DNA of 64,000 nucleotides, taken from positions 1 to 64,000 of the forward strand of contig NZ_JPFV01000011.1 in the NCBI RefSeq assembly GCF_000722685.1, given 5' to 3'. The stretch is from Streptococcus mitis (lineage in GTDB: Bacteria; Bacillota; Bacilli; Lactobacillales; Streptococcaceae). Below are positions 18,334 to 26,539 of the stretch, one piece after another. The notes under the pieces are model-generated. The model saw only the letters and a program-made list of their open reading frames with translations. It did no database searches and was not told where the DNA came from. The translations under genes were made by a program, and so were the position numbers. Positions within the stretch are counted from its first letter, which is position 1. The number at the start of each line of letters is the position of its first letter.

Positions 18334-19239
18334 ATGTCTGTAAGAGAAAAAATGCTTGAAATCTTAGAAGGAATTGATATCCGTTTCAAGGAACCCTTGC
18401 ATAGCTATAGTTATACAAAAGTAGGTGGAGAGGCCGATTATTTGGTCTTTCCACGAAATCGTTTTGAGTTGGCTCGCGTTGTCAAATTTGCCAATCAAGA
18501 AAATATTCCTTGGATGGTTCTTGGAAATGCTAGCAATATCATCGTTCGTGATGGAGGGATTCGTGGATTTGTCATCTTGTGTGACAAGCTCAATAACGTT
18601 TCCGTTGATGGCTATACCATCGAAGCTGAAGCTGGTGCTAACTTAATTGAGACAACTCGCATTGCCCTTCGTCATAGTTTGACTGGTTTTGAGTTTGCTT
18701 GCGGCATTCCAGGGAGTATCGGCGGTGCTGTCTTTATGAATGCAGGTGCCTATGGTGGTGAGATTGCCCACATCTTGCAGTCTTGTAAGGTCTTGACCAA
18801 GGATGGAGAAATCGAAACCTTGTCTGTCAAGGACTTGGCTTTTGGTTACCGCCATTCAGCCATTCAGGAGTCTGGTGCAGTTGTCTTGTCAGCTAAATTT
18901 GCCCTAGCCCCAGGAACCCATCAGGTTATCAAGCAGGAAATGGACCGCTTGACGCACCTACGTGAACTCAAGCAACCTTTGGAATACCCATCTTGTGGTT
19001 CGGTCTTTAAACGTCCAGTAGGGCATTTTGCAGGTCAATTAATTTCAGAAGCTGGTTTGAAAGGCTATCGTATCGGTGGTGTTGAAGTGTCTGAAAAGCA
19101 CGCAGGATTTATGATCAATGTCGCAGATGGAACGGCCAAAGACTACGAAGACTTGATTGAGTCTGTGATTGAAAAAGTCAAGGAACACTCTGGCGTTACT
19201 CTTGAGAGAGAAGTCCGTATTTTAGGTGAAAGCAAGTAG
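18334..19239 (+). CDS. murB: UDP-N-acetylenolpyruvoylglucosamine reductase MurB
   Basis: FAD-dependent enzyme that reduces UDP-GlcNAc-enolpyruvate to UDP-MurNAc, the second committed step of peptidoglycan precursor synthesis. It is 301 aa (type II MurB). FAD-binding motifs are [13 protein letters not shown] near residue 65 and [20 protein letters not shown] near residue 125. The active-site [10 protein letters not shown] and the catalytic Glu region near residue 290 are present. It precedes potABCD, the order known from pneumococcus. The 160-base gap to potA looks structured and has its own entry. Confidence 0.95.
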   Translation: MSVREKMLEILEGIDIRFKEPLHSYSYTKVGGEADYLVFPRNRFELARVVKFANQENIPWMVLGNASNIIVRDGGIRGFVILCDKLNNVSVDGYTIEAEAGANLIETTRIALRHSLTGFEFACGIPGSIGGAVFMNAGAYGGEIAHILQSCKVLTKDGEIETLSVKDLAFGYRHSAIQESGAVVLSAKFALAPGTHQVIKQEMDRLTHLRELKQPLEYPSCGSVFKRPVGHFAGQLISEAGLKGYRIGGVEVSEKHAGFMINVADGTAKDYEDLIESVIEKVKEHSGVTLEREVRILGESK

Positions 19240-19398
19240 GAAGCTGTAGTTGAGAAGCTGCTGCTATATCATGGAAAGGGGGTGAAAGCCTATCGTTAGT
19301 GCAGAAGAATGTAGGCAGTTTAATCTCCTACACGAGGTAGTGGCGGCCTGACAGAGCCCTGATCTGTTAATCTATGAAAAAGAAGGAATAAATGACAA
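19240..19398 (+). ncRNA. Structured potA leader, candidate cis-regulatory RNA
   Basis: This gap between murB and potA contains pairings that exclude each other. TAGGC at 19312-19316 can pair with GCCTA at 19288-19292, or GTAGG at 19311-19315 can pair with CCTAC at 19327-19331. A further hairpin ACAGA (19351-19355) with TCTGT (19363-19367) precedes the ribosome site. An ATG at 19392 opens an 8-codon frame overlapping the potA TTG start in another frame. I match it to no known riboswitch family; function is inference. Confidence 0.4.
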
Positions 19399-20556
19399 TT
19401 GAAAAAACCAATTATTGAATTCAAAAACGTCTCTAAAGTTTTTGAAGACAGCAACACCAAGGTTCTCAAAGACATCAACTTTGAGTTGGAAGAAGGGAAA
19501 TTCTACACCCTTCTAGGTGCATCTGGTTCAGGGAAATCAACCATCCTAAATATTATCGCAGGTCTACTGGATGCGACGACAGGAGATATCATGCTAGACG
19601 GTGTCCGAATCAATGATATCCCAACCAACAAGCGTGACGTCCATACGGTATTCCAATCCTATGCCTTGTTTCCACATATGAATGTGTTTGAAAATGTTGC
19701 CTTTCCACTCCGCTTGCGTAAAATTGATAAGAAAGAAATCGAGCAACGCGTAGCGGAAGTTCTTAAGATGGTTCAGTTGGAAGGTTATGAGAAGCGTTCC
19801 ATCCGTAAACTCTCAGGAGGACAACGTCAGCGTGTGGCTATTGCCCGTGCCATCATCAACCAACCCCGTGTGGTCTTGTTGGACGAGCCTTTGTCAGCGC
19901 TGGACTTGAAATTAAGAACAGACATGCAGTACGAACTGCGGGAACTGCAACAACGATTGGGCATTACCTTTGTCTTTGTTACTCACGATCAGGAAGAAGC
20001 TCTTGCCATGAGTGACTGGATTTTCGTTATGAATGATGGCGAGATTGTCCAGTCTGGAACACCTGTGGATATCTACGATGAGCCGATCAATCATTTTGTT
20101 GCCACCTTTATCGGTGAGTCAAATATCTTGCCTGGAACCATGATTGAGGACTATTTGGTTGAGTTTAACGGCAAACGCTTCGAAGCGGTCGATGGTGGGA
20201 TGAAACCAAATGAACCTGTTGAGGTTGTTATTCGTCCAGAGGACTTGCGCATTACCCTTCCTGAAGAAGGTAAGCTCCAAGTTAAGGTAGATACCCAGCT
20301 TTTCCGTGGGGTTCACTATGAAATTATCGCCTATGACGAACTTGGAAACGAATGGATGATCCACTCAACTCGTAAGGCCATCGTGGGTGAGGAAATCGGT
20401 TTGGACTTTGAACCAGAAGACATCCACATCATGCGTCTCAACGAAACCGAAGAAGAGTTCGATGCTCGTATCGAAGAATATGTGGAAATTGAAGAGCAAG
20501 AAGCAGGTCTGATCAATGCAATCGAGGAGGAAAGAGATGAAGAAAACAAGCTCTAA
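19399..20556 (+). CDS. potA: Spermidine/putrescine ABC transporter ATPase PotA
   Basis: ATPase of the polyamine importer PotABCD, 385 aa. Walker A is GASGSGKST near residue 40, signature LSGGQRQR near residue 138, Walker [13 protein letters not shown] near residue 158 and H-loop VTHDQEEAL near residue 194. A C-terminal TOBE-type regulatory domain (about 240-350) is followed by an unusually acidic Glu-rich tail. The start is a TTG at 19399, with AAGGAA ten bases upstream. An out-of-frame ATG seven bases earlier gives only 8 codons. The next gene overlaps by 20 bases. Confidence 0.94.
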   Translation: MKKPIIEFKNVSKVFEDSNTKVLKDINFELEEGKFYTLLGASGSGKSTILNIIAGLLDATTGDIMLDGVRINDIPTNKRDVHTVFQSYALFPHMNVFENVAFPLRLRKIDKKEIEQRVAEVLKMVQLEGYEKRSIRKLSGGQRQRVAIARAIINQPRVVLLDEPLSALDLKLRTDMQYELRELQQRLGITFVFVTHDQEEALAMSDWIFVMNDGEIVQSGTPVDIYDEPINHFVATFIGESNILPGTMIEDYLVEFNGKRFEAVDGGMKPNEPVEVVIRPEDLRITLPEEGKLQVKVDTQLFRGVHYEIIAYDELGNEWMIHSTRKAIVGEEIGLDFEPEDIHIMRLNETEEEFDARIEEYVEIEEQEAGLINAIEEERDEENKL

Positions 20557-21343
20557 ACTCTTTGTAGTGCCTTATATGCTCTGGATTGCCCTCTTTGTCC
20601 TTGCACCCTTGGTCTTGATTTTTGGTCAATCCTTTTTCAATATTGAAGGCCAATTCAGTTTAGAAAACTATAAATCCTACTTTGCGTCACAAAACTTGAC
20701 CTATCTTAAAATGAGCTTCAACTCTGTACTCTATGCAGGGATTGTGACCTTTGTGACCCTGCTAATCAGCTATCCGACGGCCCTCTTCTTAACCCGTCTT
20801 AAGCACCGTCAACTCTGGCTCATGCTGATTATTCTGCCAACCTGGATCAATTTACTCCTCAAGGCCTATGCCTTTATCGGCATCTTTGGTCAGAATGGCT
20901 CTATTAACCAATTCTTGGAATTCATCGGAATCGGTTCGCAACAGTTGCTCTTTACCGATTTCTCCTTTATCTTTGTCGCAAGCTACATCGAGCTTCCCTT
21001 TATGATTTTGCCGATTTTCAATGTCTTGGATGATATGGATAACAATCTCATCAATGCCAGCTATGACTTGGGTGCGACCAAGTGGGAGACCTTCCGCCAT
21101 GTCATCTTCCCTCTATCGATGAACGGTGTGCGAAGTGGGGTTCAGTCTGTCTTTATTCCAAGTTTGAGTCTCTTCATGCTGACTCGTTTGATTGGTGGGA
21201 ACCGTGTTATTACGCTGGGAACGGCTATTGAACAGAATTTCCTAACCAATGATAACTACGGTATGGGTTCAACCATCGGTGTGATTCTCATTCTGACCAT
21301 GTTCATCACCATGTGGGTGACCAAGGAAAGGAGAGAACGATGA
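20537..21343 (+). CDS. potB: Spermidine/putrescine ABC transporter permease PotB
   Basis: Membrane subunit of the polyamine importer, 268 aa, six predicted transmembrane helices. The coupling-loop motif is [20 protein letters not shown] near residues 175-194. The ATG at 20537 is chosen because the strong GAGGAGG-like site at 20525-20530 positions it well and the protein then begins [13 protein letters not shown]; it overlaps the potA 3' end, so translation is coupled. Its stop overlaps the potC start (ATGA). Confidence 0.93.
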   Translation: MKKTSSKLFVVPYMLWIALFVLAPLVLIFGQSFFNIEGQFSLENYKSYFASQNLTYLKMSFNSVLYAGIVTFVTLLISYPTALFLTRLKHRQLWLMLIILPTWINLLLKAYAFIGIFGQNGSINQFLEFIGIGSQQLLFTDFSFIFVASYIELPFMILPIFNVLDDMDNNLINASYDLGATKWETFRHVIFPLSMNGVRSGVQSVFIPSLSLFMLTRLIGGNRVITLGTAIEQNFLTNDNYGMGSTIGVILILTMFITMWVTKERRER

Positions 21344-22113
21344 AAAAATTTGCCAATCTTTATCTGGGACTGGTCTTTCTTGTCCTCTACCTGCCGATTT
21401 TTTACTTGATTGGCTACGCCTTTAATGCGGGCAACGACATGAATAGCTTTACAGGCTTTAGCCTGAGCCATTTTAAAATTATGTTTGGCGATGGTCGTCT
21501 CATGTTGATTGTGACTCAGACCTTTTTCTTGGCCTTTCTGTCAGCCTTGATAGCGACCATTATCGGGACTTTCGGTGCTATTTACATTTATCAGTCTCGT
21601 AAGAAATACCAAGAAGCCTTTCTTTCCCTCAATAATATCCTCATGGTTGCTCCTGATGTTATGATTGGTGCTAGCTTCTTGATTCTCTTTACCCAACTCA
21701 AGTTTTCACTTGGCTTTTTGACTGTTCTATCTAGTCACGTGGCCTTCTCCATTCCTATCGTGGTTTTGATGGTCTTGCCACGTCTCAAGGAAATGAACGG
21801 TGACATGATTCATGCGGCCTATGACCTTGGTGCCAGTCAATTTCAGATGTTCAAGGAAATTATGCTTCCTTACCTGACTCCGTCTATCATTGCAGGTTAT
21901 TTCATGGCCTTCACCTATTCGCTAGATGACTTTGCTGTGACCTTCTTTGTAACGGGAAATGGCTTTTCAACCCTCTCAGTCGAGATTTACTCTCGTGCTC
22001 GCAAGGGGATTTCGCTAGAAATCAATGCCCTGTCTGCCCTTGTCTTTCTCTTTAGTATTATCCTAGTTGTTGGTTATTACTTTATCTCACGTGAGAAGGA
22101 GGAGCAAGCATGA
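21340..22113 (+). CDS. potC: Spermidine/putrescine ABC transporter permease PotC
   Basis: Second membrane subunit of the polyamine importer, 257 aa, six predicted helices. The coupling loop reads HAAYDLGASQFQMFKEIMLP near residue 157, and the SLDDFAVTFF motif near residue 195 is typical of PotC. The start ATG at 21340 overlaps the potB stop by four bases and follows AAGGAAAGGAG. An upstream in-frame ATG at 21313 lacks a ribosome site. The stop overlaps potD. Confidence 0.93.
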   Translation: MKKFANLYLGLVFLVLYLPIFYLIGYAFNAGNDMNSFTGFSLSHFKIMFGDGRLMLIVTQTFFLAFLSALIATIIGTFGAIYIYQSRKKYQEAFLSLNNILMVAPDVMIGASFLILFTQLKFSLGFLTVLSSHVAFSIPIVVLMVLPRLKEMNGDMIHAAYDLGASQFQMFKEIMLPYLTPSIIAGYFMAFTYSLDDFAVTFFVTGNGFSTLSVEIYSRARKGISLEINALSALVFLFSIILVVGYYFISREKEEQA

Positions 22114-23179
22114 AAAAACTCTATTCATTTTTAGCAGGAATTGCAGCCATTATCCTGGTCTTGTGGGGAATTGCAACCCATCTAGATAGTAAAATCAATA
22201 GTCGAGATAGTCAAAAATTGGTTATCTACAACTGGGGTGACTATATCGATCCCGAACTCTTGACTCAGTTCACAGAAGAAACAGGAATCCAAGTCCAGTA
22301 TGAGACCTTTGACTCCAATGAAGCCATGTATACCAAGATTAAGCAGGGTGGAACGACCTATGATATTGCCATTCCTAGTGAATACATGATTAACAAGATG
22401 AAGGACGAAGACCTCTTGGTTCCGCTTGATTATTCAAAACTTGAAGGGCTTGAAAATATCGGACTAGAGTTTCTCAACCAGTCCTTTGACCCAGGCAATA
22501 AATTCTCCATCCCTTACTTCTGGGGAACCTTGGGAATTGTCTACAATGAAACTATGGTAGATGAAGCGCCTGAGCATTGGGACGACCTTTGGAAGCCAGA
22601 GTATAAAAACTCTATCATGCTCTTTGATGGGGCGCGCGAGGTGCTGGGACTCGGACTCAATTCCCTCGGCTACAGCCTCAACTCCAAGGATACCCAGCAG
22701 TTGGAAGAGACAGTGGATAAGCTCTACAAACTGACTCCAAATATCAAGGCTATTGTGGCCGACGAGATGAAGGGTTACATGATTCAGAATAACGCTGCTA
22801 TAGGAGTGACCTTCTCTGGCGAAGCCAGCCAAATGCTAGAAAAAACGAAAATCTACGCTATGTGGTACCGACTGAGGCCAGCAACCTTTGGTTTGACAAT
22901 ATGGTCATTCCCAAAACAGTTAAAAACCAAGACGCAGCCTATGCCTTTATCAATTTTATGTTGAAACCCGAAAATGCTCTCAAAAATGCAGAGTATGTCG
23001 GCTATTCAACACCAAACCTACCAGCTAAGGAACTGCTCCCAGAGGAGAAAAAAGAAGACAAGGCCTTCTATCCAGATGCTGAAACCATGAAACACCTAGA
23101 AGTTTATGAGAAATTTGACCATAAATGGACAGGCAAATACAGCGACCTCTTCCTACAGTTTAAAATGTATCGGAAGTAG
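22110..23179 (+). pseudogene. potD: potD polyamine-binding protein, frameshifted (one A short)
   Basis: Extracellular spermidine/putrescine-binding subunit. The first frame (MKKLYSFLAGIAAII, with an N-terminal membrane/signal segment) carries the binding-protein fold from YNWGDYIDPELL to EASQMLEK, then goes out of frame and stops at 22964. The remainder, from VVPTEASNLWFDN to FKMYRK, continues in another frame to 23179. Adding one A to the six-A run at 22840-22845 restores a 356-aa frame, the usual PotD length. A truncated product would lack the second half of the C-terminal lobe. This may be an assembly artefact, as for pstB1. Confidence 0.9.
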
Positions 23180-23193
23180 AAATAGAATGTACG

Positions 23194-23225
23194 AAAACGA
23201 ATCAGTCAAGCTGGTTCGTTTTTTC
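23194..23225 (+). terminator. pot operon terminator
   Basis: AAAACGAA pairs with TTCGTTTT around a 13-base loop, followed by T-rich sequence. It separates potD from the CRISPR-Cas island. Confidence 0.7.
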
Positions 23226-23248
23226 TTTTAAAAAAGTACAAAAAATAG

Positions 23249-23276
23249 TTGACAATTTTTTAAAAAGTGATAGACT
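23249..23276 (+). promoter_or_regulatory. Candidate promoter of cas1-cas2
   Basis: TTGACA at 23249-23254, 16-base spacer, TAGACT at 23271-23276. The cas1 ATG at 23312 follows an AGGAGGG ribosome site. Confidence 0.6.
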
Positions 23277-23311
23277 AGTATCCTTTATGATTTTAGGAGG
23301 GAAAGTGATAG

Positions 23312-24318
23312 ATGAGTGATTTATTTGTACAAAAGTCGGATTACTTTTTAGGCTTATCAAGCCATAAGATTGTCATAAAAAATAGTCGAAGGGAGATAGA
23401 GAGTGAAATCTCTATTCACTTAGTAGACAATGTCTTAATCTTTGGCAAGGCTCAAGTATCAACCCAGTTATTAAGAGTCCTAGCAAAGAAAGTATCAATG
23501 TTTACTATTTTACAGAAGAGGGAAAATTTTTAGCTTGTTTGGATTCTTTCCGGCAAGAGGATTTTGATAAGCAATACCTACAGGCTAAAGCCTGCCTGGA
23601 CCAGAACTTTTGTTTAGATATTTCTAAAAAAATAGTTAGCGCTAAGGTTCAGCATCAACTTTCCCTGCTAAAAAGCTTTAATAAGAATAGGATCTTATCA
23701 ACGGAGGACTTTGAGCGTTTCGACTTAACGATTGAAAATATATCTAAGGCAGAATCACTCTCTCAATTGATGGGGTATGAAGGTCGGATTGCTAAGTCCT
23801 ATTTTTACTATCTGAGTTTATTGGTTCCGACAGCTTTCCGTTTTCATGGTCGCAGAACGCGACCTGCTGAGGATTGTTGTAACTGTTTGCTTAATTTTGG
23901 TTATTCCATTCTTTATTCTTGTTTTCTTGGTTTGATACGTAAAAATGGACTTAGTTTTGGATTTGGAGTACTCCATCAAAGTCATCGTCATCATGCTAGT
24001 CTTGCTAGTGATTTGATGGAGGAGTGGAGACCAGTTATCGTTGATAATACGGTTTTAGAGTTGCTTTTGAGAGAGGATTTGAAGTTGGAGCATTTTGAGA
24101 AGTCGGCAGATGGTACTTTCTTGTTAATAGATGAGGGAAGAGAAATATTTCTTCGAGCTATGAGGGAGAGAATGTTGGAAATCCACCAGTATATCGAGCT
24201 GGATAAAAAGCGCTATTCTTTCTTTTACACGGCTGACCAGCAGATTAAGCGCTTGATTCGAACTTTTGAACAGAAGGATAGTTATTTGTATGTAACAGCC
24301 TATACAGGAGAAGAGTGA
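23312..24318 (+). pseudogene. cas1: cas1 integrase, frameshifted (one A short)
   Basis: Cas1, the integrase that inserts new spacers together with Cas2. The first frame reads MSDLFVQKSDYFLGL to VLAKK, then stops at 23533. The rest continues in another frame (INVYYFTEEGKFLACLDSF onward) to 24318. One more A in the AAA at 23489-23491 restores a ~335-aa frame. The catalytic Glu is in LMGYEGRIAKSYF. The metal-binding His and acidic residues are in HQSHRHHASLASDLMEEWRP. No other damage is visible. The stop overlaps cas2. Confidence 0.88.
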
Positions 24319-24680
24319 TGGGATTATATTATCATTTATCAGGAGAAGAAAAGGAATTTGCTAAAAAGAAATCCCTCTTTTGTCTGATAATCTACGATAT
24401 TATTAGCAATAAAAGAAGATTAAGATTAGCTAAATTGTTAGAAGGATTTGGGATGAGAGTCCAACGCTCTTGTTTTGAGGTTGACCTAGAGAAGGCTAGT
24501 TATCAAGTCTTAATTCGAGAATTGGAATATTTTTATGATCCTAGCGAATTTAATAACATTATTGTCTATGTTGGGAATCGAGAAGAGACTATTCGTTTGA
24601 ATACCGATGATAGAGAGCTAGAAGACGCAGATTGTTTGTTTTTTGATGTGAAAACTCTTACAATTTATGGTATACTATAA
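24318..24680 (+). CDS. cas2: CRISPR-associated endonuclease Cas2
   Basis: Small ferredoxin-fold partner of Cas1 in spacer integration, 120 aa. The strand bearing the conserved Asp is LFCLIIYDIISNKRRLRLAK near residues 22-41. The family pattern continues with LLEGFGMRVQRSCFEVDL. It is slightly longer than average Cas2 because of a ~20-residue N-terminal extension. The ATG at 24318 overlaps the cas1 stop (TGATG) and follows CAGGAGAAG; a GTG at 24315 is an alternative. Its stop codon overlaps a candidate array promoter. Confidence 0.9.
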   Translation: MGLYYHLSGEEKEFAKKKSLFCLIIYDIISNKRRLRLAKLLEGFGMRVQRSCFEVDLEKASYQVLIRELEYFYDPSEFNNIIVYVGNREETIRLNTDDRELEDADCLFFDVKTLTIYGIL

Positions 24681-24681
24681 T
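24668..24681 (+). promoter_or_regulatory. Candidate CRISPR array promoter within leader
   Basis: Two overlapping -10-like boxes, TGGTATACT (24668-24676) and TATAAT (24676-24681), span the cas2 stop about 60 bases before repeat 1. The stretch 24681-24740 is the AT-rich leader. No clear -35 is seen. Confidence 0.45.
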
Positions 24682-24740
24682 TAGTTTCCAAATAGGTTAT
24701 ATCTTGTGTTTGTTTTTAAATCCAACCACAAAATATGGGG

Positions 24741-25736
24741 GTATAAGAACCTATCTACCTCGAGAGGGGACGGAAACTAGTTTCTTCAAATTGAGAAACA
24801 AACAATTCTTTTGGTATAAGAACCTATCTGCCTCGAGAGGGGACGGAAACTCCATCTCCTCGATCAACCAATCAAGGTTCTTGCGTGTAGAACACCCTAC
24901 TCACCTCGGTAGGGGACGGAAACTTTTATACCTTTCCTAGATTGTAATGAAAGAGCAGGTCTGGTAGAACATCCTATTCACCTCGAGAGGGGACGGAAAC
25001 AATTCAGGTTTAGCATAAACACTTACATCAAGACCTTTGTGCATATCATCCAATTCGCCTCGCGAGAGGACGGAAATTTGAGATACCCTGCGCATAACTC
25101 ACCGAACTTATTGCTGTAAAATACTCAATTCACCTCGGCAGGGGACGGAAACCCTTTAACTGATTCTTCATGATTTTCATGATGTCCTGTATAAGAACTT
25201 ATCTACCTCGAGAGTGGACGGAACTAGTGCAGCAGTTGATAATAGAAGTTTTTTGTGCGTAAAACATCCACTTTACCTCGCAAGGGGACGGAAACGTTTT
25301 ATTTACTCCACAACAATCAATTTTCTACAATACGTATAAGAACCTATCTACCTCGAGAGGGGACGGAAACCTGGTGAACCTGTACCACGGATTTCATGCC
25401 CTACAGGGTAAGACAACCTATTCACCTCGAGAGGGGACGGAAACGATTTTTCTTGTTCCTGCTTAGCAGTATCAATTTATTGGTAGACCACCCAATTCAC
25501 CTCGGTAGGGGACGGAAACGAATCTGAATAGGGATGATCAGTGATTAAACAATCAGTAGAACAACCTATCCACCTCGAGAGGGGACGGAAACCCAAAAAC
25601 TTCATAAAGTTCCATAATTTTCCTTCTTTGTATAAGAACCTATGCACCTCGCGAGGGGACGGAAACAACTGGTTCATGAATTTTTTCATAATGGGTTCCT
25701 TCTTGTAAGACACCCTATTCAACCTCGCGAGGGGAC
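24741..25736 (+). CRISPR. Type III-A CRISPR array, 14 divergent repeats and 13 spacers
   Basis: Repeats are 37 nt with starts at 24741, 24814, 24887, 24964, 25041, 25116, 25189, 25259, 25334, 25408, 25483, 25556, 25630 and 25705. Spacers are 34-40 nt. The 3' part is conserved: stem CCTC/GGGG with a tetraloop, then handle ACGGAAAC. The 5' half varies between two main forms, GTATAAGAACCTATCT and GTAGAACAnCCTATTC. Repeat 7 lacks one A in the handle, repeat 5 ends in T, and repeat 14 has an inserted A and has lost the handle (distal end). The 3' part matches the S. thermophilus type III-A repeat from memory. Array transcription toward cas6 is inferred from the leader beside cas2. Confidence 0.95.
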
Positions 25737-25807
25737 CTATTTCCTTATTACATAACAAAACGAGAAAAGATAGCTTAAGAGCTAAGCACGATTGATAAAG
25801 GAGGCCT
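25737..25807 (+). other. Array-to-cas6 junction
   Basis: A short AT-rich gap with a small hairpin (GCTTA-agagc-TAAGC near 25771-25785) and the cas6 ribosome site AAAGGAGG. No convincing promoter is seen, so cas6-csm genes may be read through from the array. Confidence 0.4.
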
Positions 25808-26539
25808 ATGAAAAGAATTACTTTATCCTTTCAGCGGATTGACCAGTCACCCATTGAGTTGGCAACCAAATTTCATGGATTTTTGATGGAGCAGTTAGCT
25901 CCAGACTATGTGGACTGGCTTCATGAACAAGAGACCAATCCCTACTCGATTAAGGTAATCCATCAAAAGGACCAGACGACTTGGACGGTTCATCTTTTGA
26001 CAGAGGATGCCATCAAGCAGATCCTACCCCCAATGTTGGAGTTGAAAAAAGTTGATCTACATGGGCTAGCAAGTCTGACGGTTCAAAGTATGACCATGCA
26101 AGATTTGAGTCCAGAGGAACTGTTTGACCTCTTTAATCAAAACCAAGACCAGTCCTTTTTTACTATTCAATTTCAAACACCGACTGGATTTCGCTCCCAG
26201 GGAGAGTACGTGCTTTTTCCTACCCTGCGTTTGATATTTCAAAGTCTGATGATGAAGTATGGACGACTGCTTGAGAATCGGGAAGATATCGAAGAGGAGA
26301 CCTTGGACTATCTGACGTCCCATAGTCGGATAACTAGTTACCGAATGGAGACGAGTTACTTTAAGGTCCACGGCAAAAAGATTCCTGCCTTTAAGGGCAA
26401 GTTAACCTTTAAGATAATAGGTCCTAGTACCCTCAAGGCTTATGCAAATATGTTATTAAAATTTGGAGAGTATGCTGGACTGGGTATGAAAACCAGCCTA
26501 GGAATGGGAGGAATAGAGCTTGAAGAAAGAAAAGATTGA
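25808..26539 (+). CDS. cas6: CRISPR repeat endoribonuclease Cas6
   Basis: Processes the array transcript by cutting within each repeat, leaving the 8-nt 5' handle on crRNAs. It is 243 aa with two ferredoxin-like halves. The glycine-rich loop that identifies Cas6 is near the C-terminus (GEYAGLGMKTSLGMGGIEL, residues ~218-236). The catalytic residues of Cas6 proteins are poorly conserved and I do not assign them. An AAAGGAGGCCT site precedes the ATG. The 3' end overlaps the cas10 start by 20 bases. Because the repeats vary, this enzyme must tolerate different loop sequences. Confidence 0.9.
   Translation: MKRITLSFQRIDQSPIELATKFHGFLMEQLAPDYVDWLHEQETNPYSIKVIHQKDQTTWTVHLLTEDAIKQILPPMLELKKVDLHGLASLTVQSMTMQDLSPEELFDLFNQNQDQSFFTIQFQTPTGFRSQGEYVLFPTLRLIFQSLMMKYGRLLENREDIEEETLDYLTSHSRITSYRMETSYFKVHGKKIPAFKGKLTFKIIGPSTLKAYANMLLKFGEYAGLGMKTSLGMGGIELEERKD

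Noticed and set aside
23312..24318. Two separate small genes in place of one cas1
   Set aside because: The two frames together give one continuous Cas1 with all motifs once a single base is restored. The second frame has no ribosome site.
24741..25736. Type II (Cas9) array or tracrRNA
   Set aside because: No cas9 or csn2 is present. The repeat 3' part and gene order (cas6, cas10, csm2-6) are type III-A.
25477..25758. A 93-codon open frame on the - strand across the last part of the CRISPR array
   Set aside because: It runs through four repeats and is explained by repeat composition. There is no ribosome site and no homology.
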